Below are positions 54,553 to 62,236 of a DNA stretch of 64,000 bases, piece by piece. The DNA comes from Mycobacterium kubicae. Its GTDB lineage: Bacteria; Actinomycetota; Actinomycetes; Mycobacteriales; Mycobacteriaceae. Where the stretch lies: the NCBI RefSeq assembly GCF_015689175.1, contig NZ_CP065047.1, positions 558,001-622,000 on the forward strand, given 5' to 3'. Both the position numbers and the translations under genes were made by a program. The notes below the pieces were generated by a model. The model searched no databases, was not told the origin of the DNA, and saw only the letters and a list, made by a program, of their open reading frames with translations. Each line of letters starts with the position of its first letter. Position 1 is the first letter of the stretch.

Positions 54553-54726
54553 CTAGCTACGGTTGCCGTACTCGACCCGGTTGAGCACTGACGACGACGG
54601 ATCGCCCCCGGGGAGTGGCGGTTTCGTGTCCTGTTGCACCATCAAGGTGATCCCGAAGATCGCGGCCGCGCCCAGCAACAGGCCAACCACCACGCTCGCA
54701 GCGGCGGGGGCGACGATCCGGTTCAT
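54553..54726 (-). CDS. Small membrane protein, DUF2613 (Rv0236A-like)
   Basis: 57 residues, one membrane helix (SVVVGLLLGAAAIFGITLMV), ending VLNRVEYGNRS. It has the same length as Rv0236A, which precedes aftD in M. tuberculosis. A TAGGTT element 6 bases before the ATG gives a leaderless-type start. A related 76-residue gene lies just upstream. Confidence 0.8.
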   Translation of the reverse strand: MNRIVAPAAASVVVGLLLGAAAIFGITLMVQQDTKPPLPGGDPSSSVLNRVEYGNRS

Positions 54727-54732
54727 AGCGCC

Positions 54733-54738
54733 AACCTA
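54733..54738 (-). promoter_or_regulatory. -10 element of leaderless Rv0236A-like promoter
   Basis: TAGGTT on the minus strand, 6 bases before the ATG at 54726. Confidence 0.45.
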
Positions 54739-54750
54739 GCAGACCGCCGG

Positions 54751-54981
54751 TCACTGCTTGGCGAAGCGATCCGCGGGCTCGACCACCGCAGGAGCCGGGG
54801 CGCAGGGCGCCTGGGCGCACCGGTCGCCGTATTCCACCGCGTTCGACACCGCCGGCGTATGGACCCCCTGAGCGGGCGGGGTGTCCGAGTCCTGCAGCAC
54901 CAGCGTCGCGCCGACGGTCGCCGCCGCGCCGATCGACAACCCAGCGGCGACGCTGGCCGCAACCATCGACAACCTGCTCAT
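54751..54981 (-). CDS. Small membrane protein, DUF2613 paralogue
   Basis: 76 residues. The first 60 or so match the 57-residue neighbour in plan: a helix (VAAGLSIGAAATVGATLVL), a DSDTPP linker and the AVSNAVEYGDR end. An extra 16-residue tail with two cysteines (CAQAPCAPAP) follows. This is a tandem paralogue of the Rv0236A-type gene. The frame is open to 55017. Confidence 0.75.
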   Translation of the reverse strand: MSRLSMVAASVAAGLSIGAAATVGATLVLQDSDTPPAQGVHTPAVSNAVEYGDRCAQAPCAPAPAVVEPADRFAKQ

Positions 54982-55091
54982 CGCCGGCCCCCCATCGTTC
55001 GTCGCCAAGCAACACACGCTTGTTCCCGCGCCCGCTGCCGATCAAACGCCCCGGATCAGCCGGCCGCGCCCTCCCATGCAAGCATGTCCGG

Positions 55092-56270
55092 ATGCCTTTT
55101 CCGCGCACCTTGGCGGTGCTCGTCGCCGCATCGGCGCTGGTCGCAGCGTGCAGCCACGGTGGTGGCCGGACCGGATCGTCCTCCACCGGGTCCAGCCCGT
55201 CGCCGACGACGCCGGCTCCCGCAGCCGCGCCGGCGCCGTCGGTGTGCGCCGACCCGTCGGCCGTTCCCGCGGCGATACCCAACCTGCGGGACAAGCTCGC
55301 GCAGCTGCTGATGGTCGGGGTGCGCGACGCCGCCGACGCCAAGGCCGTCGTCAACGACTTCCATGTCGGCGGCATCCTCATTGGCAGCGACACCGACCTG
55401 TCGATGTTGCCGGGGCCGCTGGGCGAGATCGCGCACGGCGCCGGGCCGCTGCCGCTGGCCGTGGGCGTCGACGAAGAAGGCGGCCGGGTGTCGCGGCTGC
55501 GCACGCTGCTCGGGGGCCGGGGACCGACGCCTCGGGAGCTGAGCCAGACCCAGACACCGCCGCAGGTACACGACCTCGCGCTGAACCGCGGCCAGCAGAT
55601 GAAGAAGCTGGGCATCACCGTGGACTTCGCCCCGGTGGTCGACGTGACCGATGCCCCCGCCGACACGGTGATCGGGGACCGGTCGTTCGGCTCGAGTCCG
55701 GACACGGTCACCGCCTACGCCGGCGCCTATGCGCAAGGCCTGCGCGACGCCGGGGTGCTGCCGGTGCTCAAGCACTTCCCGGGACACGGGCACGGCTCCG
55801 GCGACTCGCACACCGGTGGGGTCAGCACACCGCCGCTGGGCGATCTGATCGCCGACGACCTGGTGCCCTACCGCACGCTGGTCACCCAGGCGCCGGTGGC
55901 GGTGATGATCGGGCACATGCAGGTGCCCGGGCTCACCGGCAACGAGCCGGCCAGCTTGAGCAAGGCGGCGGTCGACTTGTTGCGCACCGGAACCGGCTAC
56001 GGCGGACCGGCGTTCGACGGGCCGGTGTTCAGCGACGACCTGTCCAGCATGGCCGCGATCTCCGACCGCTTCGGCGTCACCGAGGCGGTACTGCGCACGT
56101 TGCAAGCGGGCAGCGACATCGCGCTGTGGGTCACCACCAAGGAGGTGCCCGCCGTCTTGGACCGGTTGGAACAGGCCGTCGGCGCCGGGGAATTGCCGGC
56201 GTCGGCCGTCGACGCGTCGCTGGTGCGGGTGGCCAAGATGAAGAACGTCAACCCGACGTGCGGCCGCTAG
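55092..56270 (+). CDS. lpqI: Lipoprotein beta-N-acetylglucosaminidase LpqI (GH3)
   Basis: 392 residues. The lipobox is LVAAC, so the mature protein is a lipoprotein on the outer face of the membrane. GH3 domain with DFAPVVDVTDAPAD, KHFPGHGHGSGDSHTG (Asp/His catalytic dyad region) and the nucleophile aspartate in VFSDDLSSMAAI. In M. tuberculosis LpqI releases N-acetylglucosamine and takes part in cell-wall recycling. ATG 55092 chosen for a proper signal. Confidence 0.92.
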   Translation: MPFPRTLAVLVAASALVAACSHGGGRTGSSSTGSSPSPTTPAPAAAPAPSVCADPSAVPAAIPNLRDKLAQLLMVGVRDAADAKAVVNDFHVGGILIGSDTDLSMLPGPLGEIAHGAGPLPLAVGVDEEGGRVSRLRTLLGGRGPTPRELSQTQTPPQVHDLALNRGQQMKKLGITVDFAPVVDVTDAPADTVIGDRSFGSSPDTVTAYAGAYAQGLRDAGVLPVLKHFPGHGHGSGDSHTGGVSTPPLGDLIADDLVPYRTLVTQAPVAVMIGHMQVPGLTGNEPASLSKAAVDLLRTGTGYGGPAFDGPVFSDDLSSMAAISDRFGVTEAVLRTLQAGSDIALWVTTKEVPAVLDRLEQAVGAGELPASAVDASLVRVAKMKNVNPTCGR

Positions 56271-56336
56271 CGGGTGTGTTGCATACCGGCAACGCTTACC
56301 CTGGATTGAGCTGACGGGCTAGAGAGGCGCACGACA

Positions 56337-56963
56337 ATGGCAGGTGGTAGCAAGCGGTTACCGCGTGCCGTGCGTGAGCAGCAGATGCTGGACGCGGCGG
56401 TGCAGATGTTCTCAGTCAACGGCTACCACGAGACCTCGATGGACACGATCGCGGCCGCGGCGCAGATTTCCAAGCCGATGCTGTACCTGTACTACGGTTC
56501 CAAAGAGGACTTGTTCGGTGCCTGTCTGAACCGGGAGATGACCCGGTTCATCGACGCCATCCGCGCCGACATCGACTTCGACGACAGTCCACAAGACATG
56601 CTGCGCAACACCATTGGTTCGTTCCTGCGCTATATCGACGAGAACCGCGCGTCGTGGATCGTGATGTACACCCAGGCCACCAGTTCCCAGGCGTTCGCCG
56701 CGACGGTGCGCGAAGGGCGCGAGCAGATCATCGAATTGGTGGCGGGGCTGGTCCGCGCCGGCACCCGCAGCCCCCGGCCCGAGGCCGAGAACGAGATGAT
56801 GGCCGTGGCGCTGGTCGGGGCCGGCGAGGCCATCGCCAACCGGCTCAGCACCGGCGACACCGATGTCGACGAGGCGGCCGAGCTGATGATCAACCTGTTC
56901 TGGCGCGGCCTGAAAGGGGCGCCGGCCGATCGGGATATCGGTCCCAACGTCGCCACGCGTTAG
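56337..56963 (+). CDS. TetR family regulator (Rv0238-like)
   Basis: 208 residues. HTH: SMDTIAAAAQISKPMLYLYYGSKEDLF. Start ATG with GAGAGG. A -10-like TACCCT at 56297-56302. It is directly joined to a CLC channel gene with no gap, unlike M. tuberculosis, where a toxin-antitoxin pair follows. Confidence 0.85.
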   Translation: MAGGSKRLPRAVREQQMLDAAVQMFSVNGYHETSMDTIAAAAQISKPMLYLYYGSKEDLFGACLNREMTRFIDAIRADIDFDDSPQDMLRNTIGSFLRYIDENRASWIVMYTQATSSQAFAATVREGREQIIELVAGLVRAGTRSPRPEAENEMMAVALVGAGEAIANRLSTGDTDVDEAAELMINLFWRGLKGAPADRDIGPNVATR

Positions 56964-58220
56964 GTGCGTGCGGTGCTCGGATTGGCGCGCCGCAATCTCG
57001 ATTTCTTCTGTGCCATAGTCATCGTCGGGTTGCTGGCCGGGGTCGCCGGATTAGCGACGACCGTGGTGCTGCGCTTCGTCGAACACCTGACGTATCACTA
57101 CACTTTCGGCCCACTGCTGGACGGCATCACCGGCAGCAGCCCGGTGCGCCGCGCGGTCGGCCCGATGATCGGCGGAGCGCTGGCCGGACTGGGTTGGTGG
57201 TTGCTGCGCCGCCGCGCCGACGTGCCACCGCTGGCCGCAACGATCGCCCGTCATGAGCGGATCCCGCGGGTGTCGTGGAGCATCGACGCCCTACTGCAGG
57301 TGCTGCTGGTGGGATCCGGCGCGTCGTTGGGACGCGAAGGCGCCCCGCGCCAATTCGCCGCCGCTCTCGGCGATTCCGCTACTGGCTGGCTCAAGCGGCT
57401 CTCGCCCGGTGACCGCGAGGTCTTGCTGGCGTGCGCGGCGGGGGCAGGTCTGGGTGCCGTCTATGCGGTGCCGCTGGGCGGCGCGCTGTTCACGCTGCGG
57501 GTCATGCTGCGCACCTGGCACCCCAGAGCGGTCGGTGCGGCACTGATCAGTTCCAGCCTGGCCGTCGCCATCGGCTCTCCACTCACCCATGACCGCCCCG
57601 AACTGGACTGGCCCAGTGCCGATTCCACCTACCTGCTCACCGCACACGGTTTGCTGCTGGCGCCGCTGGCCTTCGCGGCCGGCTGGGCGTTCAACCGCAT
57701 CATGGCCGCCGCGCGGCCGTCGCGGCTGATCCGCTCCTGGGTGCTGGTACCTGCGCTGGCCGGTGCCGGGTTGGTGACCGGTGTCTGTTCGCACTGGTGG
57801 CCCGAATTGCCCGGCAACGGCAAGAGCATCCTGTCGGTCAGTCTGGCCAGCGGCATGACGTTGTCGGCGGCGGCGGTCATACTCGTCCTCAAACCGGTGC
57901 TGACAGCACTGTTTCTACGCGCCGGAGGCGCAGGTGGCATGCTCACCCCGTCGCTGGCCACCGGCGCGGCGGCCGGATCGCTGCTGATCCTGGCCATCAA
58001 CGCTGTCGCCGGTACGCACCTGCATGTGGCCGCGGTGTCGCTGGCCGGCGCCGCGGGAGTGCTTGCGGTCACGCAGGGTTCACCGATCTGGGCCGCGCTG
58101 TTCGTCTGGGAGCTGGCCCGCCCACCGATCTGGCTGCTGGTCGTCTTCTGCGTGACCGCCGCTGCCGCACACGGCATTCAAGCGCTCATCGGGAGACGCG
58201 CCGGCGCTACAGCGGGCTGA
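56964..58220 (+). CDS. CLC family chloride/proton channel
   Basis: 418 residues, about ten membrane helices. The CLC motifs are present: GSGASLGREGAP, LGGALFTLR and GGAGGMLTPSLATGA. The first selectivity motif GSGIP is altered. GTG start immediately after the TetR stop (TAG-GTG). It could move chloride or fluoride. The 3' end overlaps htdX on the other strand by 14 bases. Confidence 0.87.
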   Translation: MRAVLGLARRNLDFFCAIVIVGLLAGVAGLATTVVLRFVEHLTYHYTFGPLLDGITGSSPVRRAVGPMIGGALAGLGWWLLRRRADVPPLAATIARHERIPRVSWSIDALLQVLLVGSGASLGREGAPRQFAAALGDSATGWLKRLSPGDREVLLACAAGAGLGAVYAVPLGGALFTLRVMLRTWHPRAVGAALISSSLAVAIGSPLTHDRPELDWPSADSTYLLTAHGLLLAPLAFAAGWAFNRIMAAARPSRLIRSWVLVPALAGAGLVTGVCSHWWPELPGNGKSILSVSLASGMTLSAAAVILVLKPVLTALFLRAGGAGGMLTPSLATGAAAGSLLILAINAVAGTHLHVAAVSLAGAAGVLAVTQGSPIWAALFVWELARPPIWLLVVFCVTAAAAHGIQALIGRRAGATAG

Positions 58221-59061
58221 CGGTACCGGTCAGGTGCGGGTATCCCTTCGAGGCGTGACGCAGCGCGATCTCCCAGTTCCCGCCGCCCTTTTCCTCGACG
58301 TAGAGGCCGGCCGATGCGGGCAACACCACCGGCTTGGCGAAGCGCACGGAATACTTCACCGCCGCCGGGAACCGGGACTCGATGTTGGCCAATACCGCTG
58401 CGGCGCTGAACATGCCATGGGCGATCACGGTGGGGAAGCCGAACAGCTTCGCGGCCACCGGGTTGGTGTGGATCGGGTTGTGGTCGCCGCTGACCGACGC
58501 GTAGCGCCGGATCCGTGCCGGGGTGATCTTGAGCAGCGTGCTCGGCGGGGGCAGTTTGGGCTCCTTGGCCGGCGGCGGCTTGGGCTCATCGGACAAGCTG
58601 GTGCGCTGCTGGTGCAGGAACGTGGTCACTTGATGCCAGGCGGTGTCGTTGCCGACGTTGACGTCGGTGACCAGGTCGACCAGCAGACCCTTGCGATGCT
58701 CGCGCAGGTTCTCCGCATGCACCTTGACGCCCACCGTGTCGGTGACCTTGATCGGCCGATACTGGGTGATGTGGTTTTCCATGTGGACCGAACCCATTGC
58801 CGCGAAAGGAAAGTCGAACCCGGTCACCAGCGACATCATGGTCGGGAAGGTCAAGGCGAATGGGTAGGTCAGCGGCACGTCGTTGCCGAAACGCAGACCG
58901 GTGACCGCGGCATAGGCGGCCACGTTCGACTGGTCGATGGGCAATTCCTCGACGCTGACCGTCCGGGTGGGCAGCTTGTCGTTGCGGGGCACCACGGGCA
59001 CCGCGCCGGCCACCGCGCGCAGCATGTTGCGCAGGCCGCTGGGTTGGGTCACGGCGCTCAC
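58207..59061 (-). CDS. htdX: 3-hydroxyacyl-thioester dehydratase HtdX
   Basis: 284 residues. Double hotdog fold with the hydratase 2 motif [17 protein letters not shown] (key residues Asp and His) in the second half. It dehydrates 3-hydroxyacyl-thioesters. The GTG at 59061 overlaps the fabG4 stop as GTGA; a second GTG at 59052 would match the 280-residue M. tuberculosis protein more closely. Operon with fabG4. Confidence 0.92.
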   Translation of the reverse strand: MSAVTQPSGLRNMLRAVAGAVPVVPRNDKLPTRTVSVEELPIDQSNVAAYAAVTGLRFGNDVPLTYPFALTFPTMMSLVTGFDFPFAAMGSVHMENHITQYRPIKVTDTVGVKVHAENLREHRKGLLVDLVTDVNVGNDTAWHQVTTFLHQQRTSLSDEPKPPPAKEPKLPPPSTLLKITPARIRRYASVSGDHNPIHTNPVAAKLFGFPTVIAHGMFSAAAVLANIESRFPAAVKYSVRFAKPVVLPASAGLYVEEKGGGNWEIALRHASKGYPHLTGTVSPL

Positions 59062-60422
59062 GCCCCCATCATGGCTTGGCCGCACACCCGAATGACGTTG
59101 CCGGTCACCGCGTTCGAGGCCGGACTGGCCAGGTAAGCGATCGTCTCGGCGACGTCGACCGGTTGACCGCCCTGGAACAACGAGTTCAGCCGGCGGCCCA
59201 CCTCGCGGGTGGCCAGCGGGATGGCCGCTGTCATCTGGGTCTCGATGAAACCGGGCGCGACGGCGTTGATGGTGATGCCCTTCTCGCCGAGTTCCGGTGC
59301 CAGCGCCTGGGTCAGCCCGATCATCCCGGCCTTGGTGGTCGCGTAGTTGGTCTGACCGCGGTTACCGGAGATGCCGGCCATCGACGACAGGCCGATCACC
59401 CGACCGCCCTCGCCGATGGTGCCGTTCTCGATCAGCCCCTCGGTAAGACGTTGCGGGGCAAGGAGGTTGACGGCCAGAACGGAGTCCCAACGGGCGTCGT
59501 CCATGTTGGCCAGCAGCTTGTCCCGGGTGATGCCGGCGTTGTTGACCAGAATGTCGGCCCGGCCGCCGTGGTGGTCGCGCAGGTGCTCGGTGATCTTGTC
59601 AACGGCGTCGTCGGCGGTCACATCCAGCCACAGCGGCGTCCCGCCCACCGCGCTCGCGGTCTCGGCCAGCGCCTCTTCGGCGGACTCCACGTCGATCGCC
59701 ACCACCCGGGCGCCGTCGCGGGCGAACACCTTGGCGATCGTCGCGCCGATGCCGCGGGCGGCGCCGGTCACGATGGCGATCTTCCCGTCCAGCGGACGGT
59801 CCCAGTCGGCCGGCGGGGTGGAGTCTGCGGCGCCGACGTGGAACACCTGTCCGTCGACGTACGCCGACTTGCCGGACAGGATGAACCGCATCGTCGACTC
59901 CAACCCGGTGGCGGCCGGCTTGGCTTCCGGCGACAGATACACCAGCGAGACGGTGCCGCCGTTGCGCACTTCCTTGGCCAGCGACCGGGTGAAACCTTCC
60001 AGCGCGCGCTGCGCGATGCGTTCGTCGGTGCTGCCCGCCGATTCCGGGGTGGTGCCGACCACGACGACCCGCGCGCAGCGGGTGAGGTTGCGCAGCAGGG
60101 GAGTGAAGAACTCGTGCAAACCCTTGAGCTTGGCCGGCGTCGTGATGCCGGTGGCGTCGTAAACCAGGCCCGCGAAGGTGTCGGCCCAGCGGCCGCCCAG
60201 GTTGTTGCCGACCAGGTCGTAGTCGCCGTCCAGCGCTGTTCGCAGCGGCTCGACCACCCGGCCCTCTCCGCCGATCAGCAGCGACCCCGCCAGCGGCGGA
60301 TCGCCCGGGTTGTACCGGCGCAGCGGCTCAGGTTGGGGCACACCGAGTTGCTTGGCCAGGAACGATCCGGGGCCGGAGTTGACAACCTGCGAGAACAGAT
60401 CGGGCGAGGTCTTGGGGGCCAC
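59058..60422 (-). CDS. fabG4: 3-oxoacyl-thioester reductase FabG4
   Basis: 454 residues, the same as Rv0242c. High-molecular-weight FabG: an N-terminal flavodoxin-like domain (about 1-210) and a C-terminal SDR domain with [16 protein letters not shown] and the catalytic SSMAGI and YATTK. The GTG at 60422 has GGAAGG 7 bases before; the ATG at 60437 lacks one. The transcript starts upstream of a shared operator with fadA2. Confidence 0.95.
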   Translation of the reverse strand: MAPKTSPDLFSQVVNSGPGSFLAKQLGVPQPEPLRRYNPGDPPLAGSLLIGGEGRVVEPLRTALDGDYDLVGNNLGGRWADTFAGLVYDATGITTPAKLKGLHEFFTPLLRNLTRCARVVVVGTTPESAGSTDERIAQRALEGFTRSLAKEVRNGGTVSLVYLSPEAKPAATGLESTMRFILSGKSAYVDGQVFHVGAADSTPPADWDRPLDGKIAIVTGAARGIGATIAKVFARDGARVVAIDVESAEEALAETASAVGGTPLWLDVTADDAVDKITEHLRDHHGGRADILVNNAGITRDKLLANMDDARWDSVLAVNLLAPQRLTEGLIENGTIGEGGRVIGLSSMAGISGNRGQTNYATTKAGMIGLTQALAPELGEKGITINAVAPGFIETQMTAAIPLATREVGRRLNSLFQGGQPVDVAETIAYLASPASNAVTGNVIRVCGQAMMGA

Positions 60423-60458
60423 TGAGCTGCCTTCCATGTCGAGCGGGCCGGGAGGGTC

Positions 60459-60464
60459 ACCGTA
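60459..60464 (-). promoter_or_regulatory. -10 element of fabG4-htdX
   Basis: TACGGT on the minus strand, with the start near 60452. Confidence 0.45.
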
Positions 60465-60475
60465 TCGGGGACGAA

Positions 60476-60491
60476 CTTACTTCAGAGTAAG
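60476..60491. promoter_or_regulatory. Inverted repeat between fabG4 and fadA2
   Basis: CTTACT-TCAG-AGTAAG, perfect 6-base arms, centred between the two divergent promoters; likely site of a shared regulator. Confidence 0.55.
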
Positions 60492-60500
60492 GACAGTGGG

Positions 60501-60506
60501 TAATAT
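60501..60506 (+). promoter_or_regulatory. -10 element of fadA2
   Basis: TAATAT, giving a leader of about 48 bases to the GTG at 60561. Confidence 0.5.
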
Positions 60507-60560
60507 TGCCGTCAAGGCGGGTACCCCAAACTGACCCCTACACCGACTACGGAGACAAAC

Positions 60561-61907
60561 GTGGCCCCTGCAAGTTCTGAGCCGAATACCCAAGCTTCTC
60601 AGAAGGGTTCCGACGGCAGGCGCCGGGTAGCCGTGCTGGGCGGCAACCGGATCCCGTTCGGCCGGTCCGACCGCGCCTACGCCGAAGCGTCCAACCAAGA
60701 CATGTTCACCGCCGCGCTGGCAGGCCTGATCGACCGATTCGGCTTGTCGGGCGAACGCCTCGGCGCGGTCATCGGCGGCGCCGTGCTCAAGCACAGCCGT
60801 GACTTCAACCTGGTGCGCGAGTGCGTGCTCGGCTCGGCGCTGTCGTCGTACACCCCGGCGTTCGACATCCAGCAAGCGTGCGGTACCGGCCTGCAGGCCG
60901 CCATCGCGGCCGCCGACGGCATCGCCGGTGGTCGTTACGAGGTGGCCGCCGCCGGTGGTGTGGACACCACGTCGGACGCGCCGATCGGGCTGGGCGAGGA
61001 CCTGCGCCGCACGTTGCTCAAGCTGCGCCGCTCGAAGTCCAACGTCGAACGGCTCCGGTTGGTCGGCACCCTGCCCGCGAACCTGGGACTCGACATCCCG
61101 GCCAACAGCGAGCCGCGCACGGGGCTGTCGATGGGTGAGCATGCCGCCATCACCGCCAAGCAGATGGGCATCAAGCGCGTCGACCAGGACGAGTTGGCAG
61201 TGGCCAGCCACCGCAACATGGCTGCCGCCTACGAGCGGGGCTTCTTCGACGACCTGGTGACGCCGTTCCTCGGCGTCTACCGCGACGACAACCTGCGCCC
61301 GGACGCCACCGTGGAGAAGCTGGCCAAGCTCAAGCCCGTCTTCGGCGTCAAGCACGGCGACGCCACGATGACCGCCGGCAACTCCACCCCGCTCACCGAC
61401 GGCGCCTCGGTCGCGCTGCTGTCCACCGAGCAGTGGGCGGCCGAGCACAACCTGACGCCGTTGGCCTACTTCGTCGACGCGGAAACGGCCGCGGTGGACT
61501 ACGTCAACGGCGCCGACGGCCTGCTCATGGCTCCCACCTACGCGGTGCCGCGGCTGTTGGCCCGCAACGGCCTCAACCTGCAGGACTTCGACTTCTACGA
61601 GATCCACGAGGCCTTTGCATCGGTGGTGCTGGCCCACCTGCAGGCCTGGGAGTCCGAGGAGTATTGCAAGGAGCGTCTGGGGTTGGACGCCGCGCTGGGC
61701 TCGATCGACCGGTCCAAGCTCAACGTCAACGGTTCGTCGCTGGCGGCTGGGCACCCGTTCGCGGCCACCGGCGGGCGGATCTTGGCGCAGCTGGCCAAGC
61801 AGATCGCCGAGAAGAAGGCAGCGAAGAAAGACGGGGGACCGGTGCGCGGGCTGATCTCCATCTGCGCCGCCGGTGGGCAGGGTGTCGCGGCCATACTGGA
61901 GGCCTGA
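60561..61907 (+). CDS. fadA2: Acetyl-CoA acetyltransferase (thiolase) FadA2
   Basis: 448 residues; M. tuberculosis FadA2 has 440. Active-site Cys in QQACGTGLQAA, His in SLAAGHPFAATGG, and the second Cys in CAAGGQGVA near the end. It cleaves 3-ketoacyl-CoA. GTG start with a GGAG site. The transcript ends at hairpins at 62072 and beyond. A SigF-type small RNA gene follows. Confidence 0.95.
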   Translation: MAPASSEPNTQASQKGSDGRRRVAVLGGNRIPFGRSDRAYAEASNQDMFTAALAGLIDRFGLSGERLGAVIGGAVLKHSRDFNLVRECVLGSALSSYTPAFDIQQACGTGLQAAIAAADGIAGGRYEVAAAGGVDTTSDAPIGLGEDLRRTLLKLRRSKSNVERLRLVGTLPANLGLDIPANSEPRTGLSMGEHAAITAKQMGIKRVDQDELAVASHRNMAAAYERGFFDDLVTPFLGVYRDDNLRPDATVEKLAKLKPVFGVKHGDATMTAGNSTPLTDGASVALLSTEQWAAEHNLTPLAYFVDAETAAVDYVNGADGLLMAPTYAVPRLLARNGLNLQDFDFYEIHEAFASVVLAHLQAWESEEYCKERLGLDAALGSIDRSKLNVNGSSLAAGHPFAATGGRILAQLAKQIAEKKAAKKDGGPVRGLISICAAGGQGVAAILEA

Positions 61908-61942
61908 CCCGGCGACGAATCACGCCGAGTTCCGCGGCGGGT

Positions 61943-61967
61943 GGTTTGTCAGGTGAACATGTGGGTA
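61943..61967 (+). promoter_or_regulatory. SigF-type promoter
   Basis: GGTTT at 61943-61947 and GGGTA at 61963-61967, spacer 15, which fits the mycobacterial SigF consensus GGTTT-N15-17-GGGTA. Confidence 0.7.
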
Positions 61968-61972
61968 CCCGA

Positions 61973-62116
61973 TGGCACGGATAGCCCCGTGTTGTGGTCT
62001 GACCCCCCGACCCCGACGGCAACGCGGGGCAATCCCTGGATCGACCGCCGGTCAGCGGAGACGGGCGAACGAAAAGGACCGCCGCTGGAGTGAGGGGATC
62101 CAGCGGCGGTCTTTTT
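61973..62116 (+). ncRNA. sfdS: SigF-dependent small RNA, F6/SfdS homologue (ncRv10243)
   Basis: No reading frame fits the 329 bases between the convergent genes fadA2 and fadE5. A SigF-type promoter points into it, and the transcript would run about 145 bases to a strong hairpin with a T tract at 62077-62116. The RNA has C-rich single-stranded parts (GACCCCCCGACCCC at about 62001-62014) and small stems such as CCCCG/CGGGG at 62011-62029. M. tuberculosis has the SigF-dependent sRNA F6 in the same place, as I recall; the match rests on position and promoter, not on a computed alignment. The 3' end could be shorter. Confidence 0.7.
62072..62116. terminator. Intrinsic terminator, bidirectional
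   Basis: GACCGCCGCTGGA (62077-62089) pairs with TCCAGCGGCGGTC (62099-62111), 13 bases, loop of 9, with T5 after and A4 before, so it can work in both directions. It ends the small RNA and any fadA2 read-through. Confidence 0.85.
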
Positions 62117-62137
62117 GGGGACGCGCCAACGTTGCCG

Positions 62138-62165
62138 AATCCCCCGTTCTGAGGAGCGGGGGATT
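62138..62165. terminator. Second hairpin
   Basis: AATCCCCCG/CGGGGGATT, 9-base arms, loop of 10; followed by a weak T run. May act as a terminator or insulating hairpin. Confidence 0.45.
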
Positions 62166-62187
62166 TCGCATTTCCGGGGCACAAACG

Positions 62188-62224
62188 CAAGATCCCCCCG
62201 TCCGGAACGAACGGGGGGATCTTG
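62188..62224. terminator. fadE5 terminator
   Basis: CAAGATCCCCCCGT pairs with ACGGGGGGATCTTG, perfect 14-base arms, loop of 9, ending 12 bases from the fadE5 stop. T-rich runs follow in both directions. Confidence 0.75.
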
Positions 62225-62236
62225 TGTTTTCAGCCT

